Part shown: in pieces, positions 26,801 through 43,878 of the stretch
Numbering within the stretch: the stretch's first letter is position 1
How the letters are laid out: each line of letters opens with the position of its first letter
Source of the DNA: Kudoa neothunni
Lineage: Eukaryota; Cnidaria
DNA: 64,000 nt
Assembly: GCA_964304625.1 (NCBI GenBank)
Contig: OZ199838.1
Location: forward strand, 10,664,001 to 10,728,000
Direction of reading: 5' to 3'
Position numbers and translations under genes: made by a program
The notes under the pieces: model-generated
Database searches by the model: none
Told to the model about the DNA's origin: nothing
Seen by the model: the letters and a program-made list of their open reading frames with translations, nothing else

Positions 26801-28907
26801 TTAGTTAATCTCATGTATATTGTGAAAACGCAAATTTTTTCAGTAATGTTCTAATATTCACGCTAGAAGTTTATTATTTTGTGAATAAAAAAAGATTAAA
26901 AATAATCAACAAATATTCATTTTTTGAAGATATCGTTTCTTAATATTATTATTTCTACATAAAATTACAAATACGCATGGCGTATTGTGTATTTTCATTA
27001 ACTAAGGTTGATTCATTCCGACATAAACCTCCATCTATTATTTGAAATATTATAATTTGAATAAACAATATGTTATTATTTTAAAATATGGTAAGTAAAT
27101 TTAATACCGAAAGTCTATTATAAAGAAACTTAATTTATTCGTATCTCTCGATATATGCGAGAAACAGTAATCGTTATCCCTCTCGAATAAAGAGGTTTCC
27201 TGTATATCAATGACTGCTCAATTGAGTTGTACATTTTAGCGCATAACTCAAAAACATTGCTTCGCTGTAAGGGATATAAATATCACCTCTGAACGAATAT
27301 AAAAACAGTTTAGACTTGTTTTAATCTTGCAACGGCCGATCCCTATTAAACTATTCATTGGCTTAGGCTAGACTTGAACTTTTGTAAATTCTACTAACAA
27401 TATTAAAAGATCACAATACGTCGATATGAACTCCACACACGATTTCTGTGTTTAATAAACGAACAAAGTGTCACGTATTGAAATACTTGTCGAAAAACAT
27501 AATATAAATATTTGTACCATTTTTGTTTAATTGATTTCATTAAGTAAAACACACAAAAAGTTGTTTCATTATTATATTATTGTTTAAACTTTCTTAAGTG
27601 ATTGTTAGTTATATTTTCAAATGAATTAAAATACATATATCTTCTTCGAGTCATTAGACAGCAAAACGTGTAATTTTTTAATTTAATTCTAAATGACAGA
27701 ATGAATCAGCCAAATTTCAATTTATGCTCATTAATAAAATAATGGGAATTTAACAAATAACCGGAAAGATTTTCATTAGGATAACTTTTTGCTGTTTTTG
27801 TAGTCAAAATCAACAAAAGAAGTGAAACTAGCTCTGATTTTTGAAATGAGTTGCGAGAGTAAAGTATGAGGAGAAACAATTGACAAAATTTTGCAAATAA
27901 TCACACTTAAATAATTAACAACTTAATTTCGGTCATTATTTATTTTACCTAAAGAGCCATAAAAAATTATTATTTGGATTAAAACGAATTATTCCCCATA
28001 ATGGGAATATTAACTTGTAAAAACTTAAGATTCAATTTTAACATTTGAAGAAAAAATAACAAATTACATATAGCACAAATATCATTCATTTCCAGAAACT
28101 GCCTCACAGCATACTTCTTCAATTGTTCGTTATAGAATATTTCCAAAGACGTCATATTTTCAAAGACAGCAACCATTCTAAAATTGGGAGAATGGGGTTC
28201 TGTTTGTAATGATTCAAGGCATAATAGTGATATATTTTTGTTGTCATTCTGTGGTTCAACATCAGAAATAACTATCGAATCTACACTAGCCTCCTCAGCA
28301 ACCTATGCGGGACGATTTTAGATAAAAATATAAAACAATTTACCGCTGAAGATAACAATTTTTCCACATTATACACATAAAAAGTATTTATATTTTCGTT
28401 CGAAACATTTTTAACGGCATAAATTCCTAACTGAGAGTTGGTGTTATCAATAAAGATAGCATGAACATGGTAAGGTAGTTGTAGCACTCGTTTCTTTAAA
28501 CTTTCCACTAATAAAGTCTCAAACTATCACAAACATTAATGTAATCAGTTACCTTTTTCATTTATATTCAATTTAACCATTTCAGAAGCCTCAATAACAT
28601 CGTTCAACGATAAAATCATTAAATCTAATCAATCACATTCAGCATACTGAAACTCGCATATTATTATATGTAATATAAGTTATACAGTTGTTTATTCCAA
28701 CAAATAAATGTCCATATTTAGCACAGAAACATATATAATTTGATGAGGACGAAGCATGAAGTTGTTCTTTGAATTCACTAAGCACAATTTGGCTTATTCC
28801 TTTAGGGATGAACAGCTATAACCCATCAAAAGCTAAATAATTAATACAATAGACAGATCAACTTTGTTCTCGTCCAAAGGAAGAACATCGTATTGTAATA
28901 ACGCCAT
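17857..28907 (-). CDS. NUP214: NUP214-like nucleoporin, apparently split by a transposon
   Basis: NUP214 sits on the cytoplasmic face of the nuclear pore and serves in mRNA and protein export. Recovered exons: 28907-28863 (start MALLQYD), 28815-28686, 28624-28553, 28507-28344, 28302-28068, 25690-25611, then micro-exons 21942-21916 and 21840-21820, then 21775-21565, 21515-21443, 21345-21225 and 21176-17857. The N-terminal exons give a beta-propeller: AKYGHLFVG matches human NKYGLVFAGG, LPYHVHAIFIDN matches FPIHHLALSCDN, and VAMLTSDGVL matches LMLLSTDGVL. The long last exon carries coiled-coil sequence (KRKNMVCAMNKLEGHT) and then a low-complexity FG-type tail with FGQL, FSGG and a poly-Gly run. 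A MULE element (22125-24078) lies between the propeller halves. The flanking exon (about 22060-22124, continuing at 24079-24120) reads on across it but includes an in-frame TAA. Whether the gene is still functional is open. Confidence 0.82.
22125..24078 (+). mobile_element. MULE (Mutator-like) DNA transposon, copy 1, degenerate
   Basis: Both ends carry inverted repeats of the pattern GTGTCTATTGGCCCG (left end diverged to TTGTCTAGTGGCC). Flanks share ACAATTA (7-9 bp). A degenerate transposase runs on the plus strand from about 22500 to 23340 with frameshifts and stops. Readable parts include ISDSKTIKTANKR, LNPALQYYQIKYCC, a Cys/His zinc-binding FLNLSYNHDS, LTNMKYSMKSHSKN, and YPEIILIDA with the catalytic Asp, followed by PVYFVAITDPKGPSEIG and HVEETEK. 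This is the layout of ZSWIM3-like MULE transposases. The C-terminal catalytic part and SWIM finger are not seen. The element lies inside the NUP214 gene. Confidence 0.75.
24079..25610 (-). other. NUP214 intron sequence, no other feature
   Basis: AT-rich. Apart from the possible exon remnant at 24079-24120 next to the MULE, I see no exon or repeat. Confidence 0.35.
25691..28067 (-). other. Large NUP214 intron
   Basis: A 2.4-kb intron between propeller exons, very long against the 42-75 bp typical in this window. It contains a TTAA-flanked 78-bp segment (26521-26598) with a strong hairpin and otherwise plain AT-rich sequence. Confidence 0.45.
26521..26598. repeat. TTAA-flanked hairpin segment, possible piggyBac-type mini-element
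   Basis: TTAA stands at 26521-26524 and again at 26595-26598. The interior folds into a near-perfect hairpin with arms GATTTTGGGGTGAA and TTCACCCAAAATC separated by one base. TTAA is the piggyBac target, but the two ends next to it are only weakly inverse, so the link is a suggestion. Confidence 0.3.
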
Positions 28908-29828
28908 ATACAACAGGCGACCAACCAACCGTAACAATTATCGCGGGTACGCTTGCGTACAACATCAATGAGATTGCGCTTGCGTCAAATAAAATAAACA
29001 TCACCCTAACATAGCGCTTTTCAATAAATTTATTTTTTAAAAGATTAATATCGACAAAAAATATTTTCGTAAAAATTTTAGCGACTATGATTAATGGGTT
29101 TGACTTATATGTGTGTATTTGTAGCATTCTCCTTAATAATGATGAATCACACATTTTTAACACATAAGTGATATGAATTCGACGATTATATCCATTAACT
29201 TAGTAGGGTTTTTATATTGATTAACTTTCAAAAATAGAATCTTCAACGAATTTCGCAAAACATAAAAAATAATGAATATATAAAAAATTTAATTTTTACT
29301 CTGTAAACTTTATAACAAAAGTAACATGTATCCTCGATTTGACTTTAGAAAAATTAAAATATCAATAGTTTTTATGCATTTTATATGTCGTGTGCAACTA
29401 TGGCTTATGCGGAATGATTATTTTTCATAATTATGAAAATTGTGGCTTATGCGTCGACAGATGGTTAAAAAATTCCAACTCTATCCCAAAAGTTGAAATT
29501 ATAAAATATTTCCAAAAAGTAACGAATAAATCAAACGGTAAATTTGAAAAAATGAAGATTTTTTATGTAGAATCAAGATCTGCCTTGAATGCTATTATAA
29601 CTATATAGACTGGTTGTTTTAACATTATAACGGTTGCTTAATTCAAAAGTAATTAAAACTCTCAAAGGGGAAAAAATGGATTTTGATCTACAAATGGAAG
29701 AGTGCATTGTACTGATAAGAACATAAAAAATAGTAGATTCTCAATATGTTTTTATTAATAAAGCTAATGAATTCCTCACGATGTTTCAAAATCAACACCT
29801 GTATTTATTAGTTGGTTTATCTACTATC

Positions 29829-29830
<2 letters not shown>

Positions 29831-29864
<34 letters not shown>
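29831..29864. repeat. (TA)n microsatellite
   Basis: About 17 TA units directly abut the left end of a hAT-type element. The run may have grown at the insertion site; its right flank after the element is ATGTATAT. Confidence 0.9.
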
Positions 29865-29867
<3 letters not shown>

Positions 29868-30915
29868 CGATGGCCAAACTTACCCAGATCGGGAGCCAAC
29901 TTTAAGGTTGCCCAAGTTTTCATGAGCCACAAGACATTAAAATCATTTATGTATCTCTTCCTTATTTAAATCTTATATATATATGGGAAATTTTTGTTAA
30001 ATATTAAAATAAAATGTAGTAGAATTATAAATAATGAATTTATTTCTTATTCAGTGAATCGTTTAAAAACTTACATATAATTTTTATAGGTATAGTTTAG
30101 TTTATCATGGTTTTTCCAAAAAAGTAAATTAGTAGTTGATTATCCATGAAACTTGTCTCAATGAAAAAGGTCGAAAAAATAATAAAATATTGTTCATATT
30201 TAATCTTGTATGATAGTTTGATAAAAAATAAAATAAAATTATTACGAATAAAGTAATAGCACAAGATTTTAATGCTTTTGAAAAAAATTTTTAGATATTG
30301 TTTCTAATGTTACAAGTTTTTTATGTTTTCGCATTATGAGTGAGTTGACGGCAATCCGGTTCGTATGCTGTTAACGCTGTACGAATTAGTTTCGTCAGGT
30401 GCTTATTTGTGAGGAAGGGATCCGCAATGCTTCTGCTTTACAAATTTCATCGTTGAATAAATAAACTCACAACAATAAATTGTTCCGAAGACAGAAACAG
30501 GTTTGAGGCAGATTTCTTTTAATTTTTAATAACTAGTTTCTAGAATGTATTTCCACAATTCGCTTGGTGAGTTGGAATAATGAATCATGTTTAAAGTTTC
30601 AATGAATATTCTCTTCTGCCGATATCTATCACTTTGGTAATAGATAAACACCAGTTCTAATCGTATTTCCTAATGAAACTAGTAATAATTCTAAGTTGCA
30701 TCAAATGTTAAAACTATATGGTAGTTTGTAACTATGTTTTCTAATCAAAAATATTTTCTAGTTTATGATTCAAGATTTCATTTCCTCATTTGATTAAATA
30801 GTTTAAACTTTGTATTTTTCTAAATTAATGTGTTGGTTAAATAAAAAAAATTCAACGAAAAAATTTGTTTTCAAGAGCCACCTGTGGCTCGCGAGCCATG
30901 GTTTGGCTATCCCTA
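29865..30915. mobile_element. Non-autonomous hAT-type DNA transposon inserted in a TA repeat
   Basis: The left terminus is CAGCGATGGCCAAACTTA. The right terminus, read inverted, is TAGGGATAGCCAAACC, followed inward by the GGCTCGCGAGCC tract typical of this hAT group (the left end has GGGAGCC at the same place). The flanking 8-mers ATATATAT and ATGTATAT differ at one position, consistent with an 8-bp target duplication. No transposase frame is left in the roughly 1.05 kb. Confidence 0.65.
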
Positions 30916-32142
30916 ATGTATATAAAGCTGAAGTGCCCGGGTGTGTGTCAGTATGTACGCATATGCGTCAATATTTTTTCCTTATAGAGAGACATGTATG
31001 AAATTTCTTAAAAATTACGTTTCAAAAAATCATTAAATCGTTTTCACACTATGAAATGTACCCAAAAGTGTTTAGAAACTGGTGATTTTGTCGATTCACA
31101 GTTTGTTAAACAGATTACCCGGTTACAACCATGGGATTAACATCTGCTTATTACCAGCTGATGGTTGGTTGAAGTTAATTTTCCCCTTTATATGCTATAT
31201 CAAATGTTGATTAACTGCTGCCATCCGACTTTGTATACAAATTTAGTGTGTAAATTTAGGTGTTCGTGCGAATGCACTCATTTTTGGAGTTTCAATGTAT
31301 TTGACATGATAAACACATTTTGAAGGTTCTATTAATGATTTAAAATGTGAGAAAAAGTCTATATATATTTCGTGAACAACAAATTGGTGGAGAACGTTAA
31401 AATTACATTGATTGGAATATTATAATGGAAATATTGCGTTCGTAGATTTCATTGAAATCGTCCGATAAGTTTAACTTTCCGTGATTATATTATTCAATGC
31501 AGATGATTGTACTTTTATTTCATCCAATTATTTAAATTGTTTATGTTGAATTTGACGCAATTTGTGCCGTTTATAGGAAGAAGTGCGTTAAGCTCTTGCC
31601 GGACCAAACGATGCTAATTTTAGCAATATCAATTAATTTTCATACGTTTACTTCTAACTCTATATCTTATTCAATTTATTTGTCTCCTGTAAACAGTGGT
31701 TAACAAACTTTCTGAGCCGGACCAAAAATAACGTTTAGGGTAACATTTTAATGGGATTTAAATAAGTCTGGAATTCAAAAAAATGCGACATCGACAATAA
31801 ATTATTTAGCGTTGGTGTCGGGATTGATACTTTGCTTCACAGAAATGACCATAATTTAAATTTCGCTAATCCAACTCGTTGAAAGTATGTCAGGTCAAAA
31901 TTTTTGGTTAATTTGAAACCTAAATATATTTTTTGAATATTATTGAGAAACGTGTTTATGCTAAATCTTCCCCAAGCAACACTAGGCAGTTCCCGCTTGT
32001 GATTTAATAAAAAGATTTCGCATTTCGCATAATACATTATTTGTGAATCTTCAAATTTTAAATCGTGTTCCATTACAAATTACTTCAAATATTAAACTAT
32101 ATAAGTTGGCTAGTTGATCAAAATTTGATCTAATTTTTAATT

Positions 32143-33003
32143 TTTTGTTTAATGAGAAATTAGTATATCTTAAAATTAAAAAATAATTATCGTTAAAAGT
32201 TGATATTCCATGGTTGTTTTGTAAGTCAGAAAATTTTTGATTTAAAATAACAAATTATATTTTTTGTTTGTAATTTTTGCCCAACAATTTTATTTGGCTA
32301 ATATTATAAAATTAGATTTATAATGTAATGAAGTTTTAAGAGGGTTCATTCAATCATTCTTTGGCCAATAATAGACCCTAGTGCACTTTTAACTTACAGT
32401 CGTTTGGGATGCTGTTTTATTTTTTGAAAAAATGTAGCAGTCATAAAAATGTATAATACCTCTAGGCTTTAACTTGTAACTTTTTTATAATTTAATTTTG
32501 AAACGAAATTTAGAAGACAAAGAATAATGCATCTACAAATTCAATGTTTATTTTAAATAACTGATGGGGATTTTGTATGAATAGGAGCAGAAGGAAGGGA
32601 CATCAGCGTTTGAAACAACAAAATGTCAGGTGTAATTTTCATTAATTTCGCCACAAAAATATTTTTCATATTTTCAGCTTTATGAAAAATATAAATTGTA
32701 ATCCTATTTCAATACTTTGGGTATAAAATCAAAAATTATATAACGAACAATGTAAAATTGATAGGGCACAACGTTAGTCAAAATATGGCGCGATTTTTTA
32801 AACGTCTGCCTAATTACTGTGAAAATATTATATTTTATTCCTAACTTTGGAAGACTCGCATGATTTGTCATAATTGGTAATAAATTGTGTTTAGCCCCAA
32901 CGAGCGTAAATATTTGTTGAGGAAAAACCTGCACGATGGAATAAATTGCAAAATTTCTACCAAACGAGTAATTATATACAGTTATCAACGTAATCGTAAT
33001 TTT
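32143..33003. other. Intergenic, nothing recognised
   Basis: A 94-codon minus-strand open frame (32988-32704) rich in Phe, Ile and Val has no recognisable domain and no supporting splice context. I treat it as chance. Confidence 0.3.
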
Positions 33004-33557
33004 GGTTAAAATGTAGAATAGTGGCCGTAATCCAAATCAGCGGCCACGATAAAAATCGAACCTGTTGATTATTCTAATTTTTTGTATTTATCATTGTTTC
33101 ACCACCAGTAGCTTATTTTCGGCACTGTATTTGTTATCGATAATAATTTTTGTAATATACTCTTTAAATAACTGCTATCCCCTCGTAGTTATTTCCACAG
33201 GGCATACCATTTAATCGATAGAGTAAAGATTTATTTATTTATCTTAATAAATAAGAGCGAGACAACTATGATTTTTTATTTATTGTCATATTTCATCATT
33301 AGCGATTGCCTGTTACTAATTCTATGTCTATAAGAATAAGAATAAGAAATTAATATTATCTGCAAGCATTAGGTGTTACATTGTATCAAATGCATAACGT
33401 TAAGATCAAAAATATTTTATTGTAATTAATCCACTCATTCCTACCATCAAATGATCAACATATTTCATGCTAATTTATTATAAAAAATACAGGAATAATC
33501 CACGAACCAATTATAATCTCTAATCGGAAAATGTGGCCACTATTCTACATTTTAACC
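33004..33557. mobile_element. MITE with perfect 23-bp terminal inverted repeats and 8-bp target duplication
   Basis: Bases 33004-33026 (starting GGTTAAAATGTAGAATAG) are the exact inverse of 33535-33557. The flanks 32996-33003 and 33558-33565 are both GTAATTTT. An 8-bp duplication points to hAT or a related superfamily, although the terminal bases are not CAG. There is no coding content in the 554 bp. Intact ends and a perfect duplication suggest this is among the younger insertions here. Confidence 0.85.
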
Positions 33558-33565
33558 GTAATTTT

Positions 33566-34184
33566 TTATCTAAGAGATTTAACATAAATACTTCGAGCTC
33601 TAAATTATCTCATAATTTCTCTGTTAGATACTTCAATAAATAAATCGTCTTCAATATGGTTGTGATATCCATTCAGATTTAGCGTTTCGGTGGTAAATAA
33701 AATAAATTAATAATCAGATGAAATAGAGAATAATATTAAAGATTGTATTTCAGAGGCAATTTTCAAATCAGACAAATCTAATTTAAGGTACCATAAAAAC
33801 ACAGCTTTTCTGCAGGCGAAGAGATCAAAAAATTGTGTCCTATTTTTAACATTTATTTAAATGAATAATAATCTCTACAGAATGTAAATTAAAAAAGAAA
33901 CGAAATATTTTCTTTAAAGATAAAGAGAAGTTAATTCTGTAAAACGTCGCAATATTTATTTAAGTTCATAAGAGAGCAGCAGAATTTTTCTTTTTCTCGG
34001 CGGTATAATAAGCGTTGATTACTTCCATCAAATAGATGTAGATAATAAAATCGATGAATGTAAATTTAATCCAATATTTGACCATTTTTTTAATAATTGA
34101 CACGAAAAACCTCAAACGACACTGTTATGTATATTAATATAGATACAAACCCTCAAAATATTATCTAAGTGATTTCAACTAACA
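33566..34184. other. Intergenic, nothing recognised
   Basis: AT-rich spacer between the MITE and MULE copy 2. Confidence 0.35.
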
Positions 34185-34193
34185 AATTAACTA

Positions 34194-36481
34194 AGAAGTG
34201 TCTATTAGCCCGAACAAATTGTTTGTACCTATTTAAAGGATCCTTTTTAAATTTTAATGATTTAAAAAATTATTAAAATGGATTATATATTAATGTGAAA
34301 AAAATAAAAGAATTTTGCCCTTGGGAATCTGTGATATAAGGCGTTACTTAGGAAAGACCCATCCTCATCATTATTGTAATTTATCGCTGTAAATGCTCTA
34401 TTTTCTTCATAAACTTGTTTAACATTTGAATGAAATGTTTTTATGATTTTTTATCAGTAAGAAATTTATTCGTTCCATGTATTATGCAATAATAATTTTC
34501 TGATATGATATATCCGTGTTATATTCATAGTTTTAAATGAATTCACTGTTGTAATCATGTTATTTGCTATTTTCAATATTTTTTAATTGATTTCATCCAT
34601 ATAAATGGTTGTCGTAAACCCAAAACTCCAAATAGCGTCAAATGTCCGACATTGATATTTTTTATAATATCGGTATAAAATCGCTCAATGTAAATAAATA
34701 TTGTGAATATGATTTTTTTATTTGAAAATGAATCAAATTTGTTGATTTATACCTAATTTAATGTCACCTAATCAGGACACTTCACATACTCTCTTATTTA
34801 GACTTCGCATACAAACTGAATTTTGACGATACTAATTGAAATTTAATGTTCTCAATTAAAATATATAGTTGTTATTATCCACTATAACAATTTTATTCAT
34901 ATTTGGACCATTATTTTCAATGTTTAAATATATAACTTTTTATTAGTGATTTTATTCAAAAAATGTTGGACTTAGACTTTTTTCACCAAGCTATGTATCA
35001 CACAGATGTTCTCATAAATTCAACTACATGACTATATGAATTTTGTAAAATTGATCGAACGTATTTGATAAAAAAATCCTTTTAAATTATTGTAACATAA
35101 ATACCATCTTATGGATGGGTAAAATACATATTCATGATGGTATAAGATATATTTAAATAGCATATGAATTAAAACGAAAGTTTTTTATCATGATTTCTCT
35201 TACTATCATTCTTCTGTTTTACAATTCATACAACTCTAATATTTTGAGGACGGGTTCAGTTTAATATGTTGGCATTTAAAATAGCTCGATTGAAGACATG
35301 TCGCAGCCTATAGTCTCATTGTTGATTTCCCATATCTCTAAACATCTTCCTTTTTTATTTGAATTTTTTTAAAATTACAGGCTCTTTGTATGTGATTTAC
35401 AAGAGTGCTTCATGTTAGACACTTTATTCAATGAAACAAAGTTCCCCTTTCTCGTAATATTTTTTCTTGGATTACTTTGGAATTTCCGTTATCTTGAACA
35501 AATTGAGCGATAACATAACTTTCATCCTTCGATATTTTATTTCTACTATGTAAAAATTGTGATGGAAAGTTCGTAGAATCATGGTTATGTGATAAGTCAA
35601 AGAATTTTAATACGAATTTTTTTACGTCGGCGGTGACTGAAAATTTTAGAAACATTGGGCATGCTTTGTAATAAGAATTCGAATTTCTTCTACCAACAGG
35701 TCGTTTTCTCTAAAATAACGACAGCATGTTTTCGAACTTTAATGCATATAAAAAATTTATTTAAATTTTTGAAGAAATTAAGTTTTTGTCGCGATGAACC
35801 CAGCAGTATTTTTTATGATAAAACTAAAGTATTGGATTTAACGTTTTATTACATCGCTTCTAAGTTCTTTCGATGGTTTAAGAGTCATATATGGATAAAC
35901 TACCCATGGAGTTTTGTTCGTATTCTTCTATTTTCAACTTTAACTCCTCAAAAATGCTAAAAGTATTTCCAGTTTGAAAAATCGTATTAAGTTCAGGCAA
36001 TCTCATTCCATAAACACGCGCGTAGGAGTAAAATCAAAATTTTTCGTTTGCTATAACCAAACATCTTTAAATACAACAACTATATACTTTATATTTTTGG
36101 TCTAGTGAAAAATCCTACATTTTTTTACAATAATTTTGTATTACAACATTAGGGGATGATTACAATCAAATCAACGCACGTTACAATAAAATTAAAACTA
36201 TTAAAATAAAAATTTTAGTTATATAGATAATTAAAAGTTAAGTCAGAACTAAAAATGTTCATTTGAATAAATAAATAACTCATAAACTCAATATAAAGAC
36301 TTCTTACGGTCCATTTAGTCGAAACCATATTACATTATACAGAATATTTTTAAACGATATAACTCGATAAAAACATTAAGTACACAATTGCGAGTTGTTT
36401 TATATCAGACAACACTGATTCACTATAATAAAAAGCTCGAAAATTAAATAAATAAATTTGTTCGGGCCAATAGACACTGCC
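34194..36481 (-). mobile_element. MULE (Mutator-like) DNA transposon, copy 2, degenerate
   Basis: Terminal inverted repeats of about 27 bp share AGTGTCTATT, then A or G, then GCCCGAACAAATT. Both flanks carry AATTAACTA (34185-34193 and 36482-36490), a 9-bp target duplication as expected for Mutator-like elements. The transposase reads on the minus strand from about 35960 to 35270 in pieces: FEELKLKIEEYEQNSM, SLSIYDS, a zinc-binding SYYKACPMFLKF with FFDLSHNHDS, then NGNSKVIQEKILRERG and VSNMKHSCKSHTKS. These match copy 1 and the N-terminal half of ZSWIM3-like transposases. The catalytic core is not recognisable in this copy. Orientation is opposite to copy 1. Confidence 0.8.
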
Positions 36482-36679
36482 AATTAACTAACCATACTAA
36501 TAACGATTAAAAATTATGGCCTAATCCTCTGCATCTGAAGTACATATAAATTAGCGTGCAACATGCATGAATGGAATAATAAAAAATTTAAAGGAAGAAA
36601 TTAACAATACATAAAAGATCTTAATAAAAGTTATGCAGAGCTTTACTAAGATAGATTATCCATGAAATGATGGCTGCTC

Positions 36680-42149
<5,470 letters not shown>

Positions 42150-42525
42150 CTTTAATGCGCGTGCGCCATAATTTATGTGCGATCGTCCTGGCTTAGGTTT
42201 TTTGGTCTTTTAAATGCTTTACTGTAGTTAGAGGATTAAAAATATAATTATTTAACATTTATTTATCGTGTTCTGTTTGCATTGAATTTGGCGGTCATAT
42301 CAATCAGATGGGATATTTACTTCTAAATGTCTCCACTTTCTTATTGATACTGTATCTACGTAATAGATCAAGATTATTTCAGTGTTTAATTAGAATATTT
42401 TAAAATCATTAATGATAACGAATCTTAACATACGTTTATAAAAATTCGTTGAAAGGAATTTTTATAATCTTTCAGCTACATATTTTTGGTAGGAATTCCC
42501 ATCTGTTTTTGAAATTTACCACCTC

Positions 42526-42887
42526 AGCTTGGTGAAACATCCAAATTTACCCCCTAACTTAGGAGCTAAATCCATATATACTTTAAGGTTGTATACTTAT
42601 TTAAGTACTATCAGGTTACGTCTCGTAAAGGTAAACGAGGAATAAAAGGGAGTGGCTGATTATAGTTTCGTAAATAATTGTTAACCACCAATTCCTAAAA
42701 ATATTTTAAGCATTTTTGCCAACATTCTAATAGAGTTCAATAACTCTGAATAATATAACTCCCTCGAAATTATTAAGTACGTGAAAACCCGCATTATGCA
42801 AAAATGTCTCGTATCCAATTTCGAAATCACTTAATTTACTACCCCATGCCATCAAAAATTTACCCCTGGTTGCGAACTCCTGTTTTA
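42526..42887. mobile_element. Diverged relative of the kinesin-5 intron MITE, in the gene's 5' flank
   Basis: The block AAATTTACCCCCTAACTTAGG (42534 on) and a second block around GATTATAGTTTCGTAAATAA match the intron copy read inverted. The right end CAGGAGTTCGCAACC (inverted) resembles its terminus. It is about 150 bp shorter, so it has an internal deletion. No target duplication is visible. It lies about 380 bp upstream of the kinesin-5 start codon. Confidence 0.6.
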
Positions 42888-43878
42888 TAGTCTCGGTTAC
42901 CCTAACTTACGCTCTAACAGGGGTTAGGAACAATTGATTGTTGTTTGTAAAAACCAATTATTGATCTTGCAATCAATTATTTTTAATCAATAAACTATTT
43001 AATACATGAAGGTTTTACATTAAAAATAGTCAAAACCAAACGACTAAAAATAATTGAAATAAAAAATTTTTTAACTATAATTTGTTATAATCGTTATTTT
43101 CTTAATAAAACTAGAAATATTTTTTTCTAAAAGCAAATAAATATTTTATGAATACTAAAATTAGATTAATAAAATAACGCGAAGTGATAGGTTGTATAAA
43201 AAACCTTATTAATACCAATTATTTTAACGAAATCGCCAATAATAAACGATTAATCATTTTTATTTTAGTTATAAGAATAAATATGTTCGTAAATTATTTT
43301 TACTACGTTTAATCTTAATTAATCTAAGTTATAATTGATTTCGTCTTACATTATTGTCTATTATAGAAAAAATTAATATAAAATCGAGATAAAAACATGG
43401 AAAAATAGTAAATGATACCGTAATACAATTGTAATATAATAACAAAGATATGAGTAAACAAAAATACTTCAAATGTGTGAATTTATGGAGATGATTTAAA
43501 TTATTGTTTCAAAAATCTAGATTTTGATTAAGAATATTTTGTCGATATTGACCTTATAAATATAGAGAGGGTGATTAAGGTTTTTAAAGTTGCATCAATT
43601 GATCAACTAACCATAAAAAAATCGTATTTAATTAGTTACTTGGAAAGAATAAAAATTTATGTTACAAATTTTTAGTTAAAATATTAATTAGAATCGAAGT
43701 TGGTCAATATTTAGATTACATTAAAAAATCACTTTATATATTAGAAGACTTTTAAGAATTGGTCATGTAAATCTAGCATTAGATCGGAGGATGCATTATC
43801 TGATCCAAATAAAGTATAAAAAGCAAAATATATTACTCTAGGTAATGGTAAAGTATGTGACTCTAGAAAAACACCATC
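42888..43878. other. Intergenic, nothing recognised
   Basis: AT-rich spacer without exons or recognisable repeat ends. Confidence 0.35.

Larger units (their letters stand above)
29269..32142. repeat. Second copy of the 14.3-kb interspersed repeat, split by later insertions
   Basis: 29269-29830 matches 14348-14870 (for example the shared TCAATAGTTTTTATGCATTTT and TTCTCAATATGTTTTTATTA). 32006-32142 matches the following part, around AGATTTCGCATTTCGCATAA. Between them about 2.2 kb has been inserted: a TA microsatellite, a hAT-type element (29865-30915) and a further hAT-like terminus starting CAGTGGTTAACAAAC at 31694. The inverted ends seen in copy 1 are not visible here. It lies just upstream of the NUP214 start. 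Confidence 0.65.

Noticed and set aside
28858-29163. 101-codon minus-strand open frame upstream of NUP214
   Set aside because: It overlaps the proposed first NUP214 exon in another frame. That exon (MALLQYDVLPLDENK) fits the splice phase and the family start better.
32704-32988. 94-codon minus-strand open frame
   Set aside because: No domain, no flanking exon in phase, and it ends at the target site of a MITE; it is probably chance.
35655-35960. A 101-codon plus-strand open frame
   Set aside because: It is the antisense of the N-terminal transposase region of MULE copy 2.
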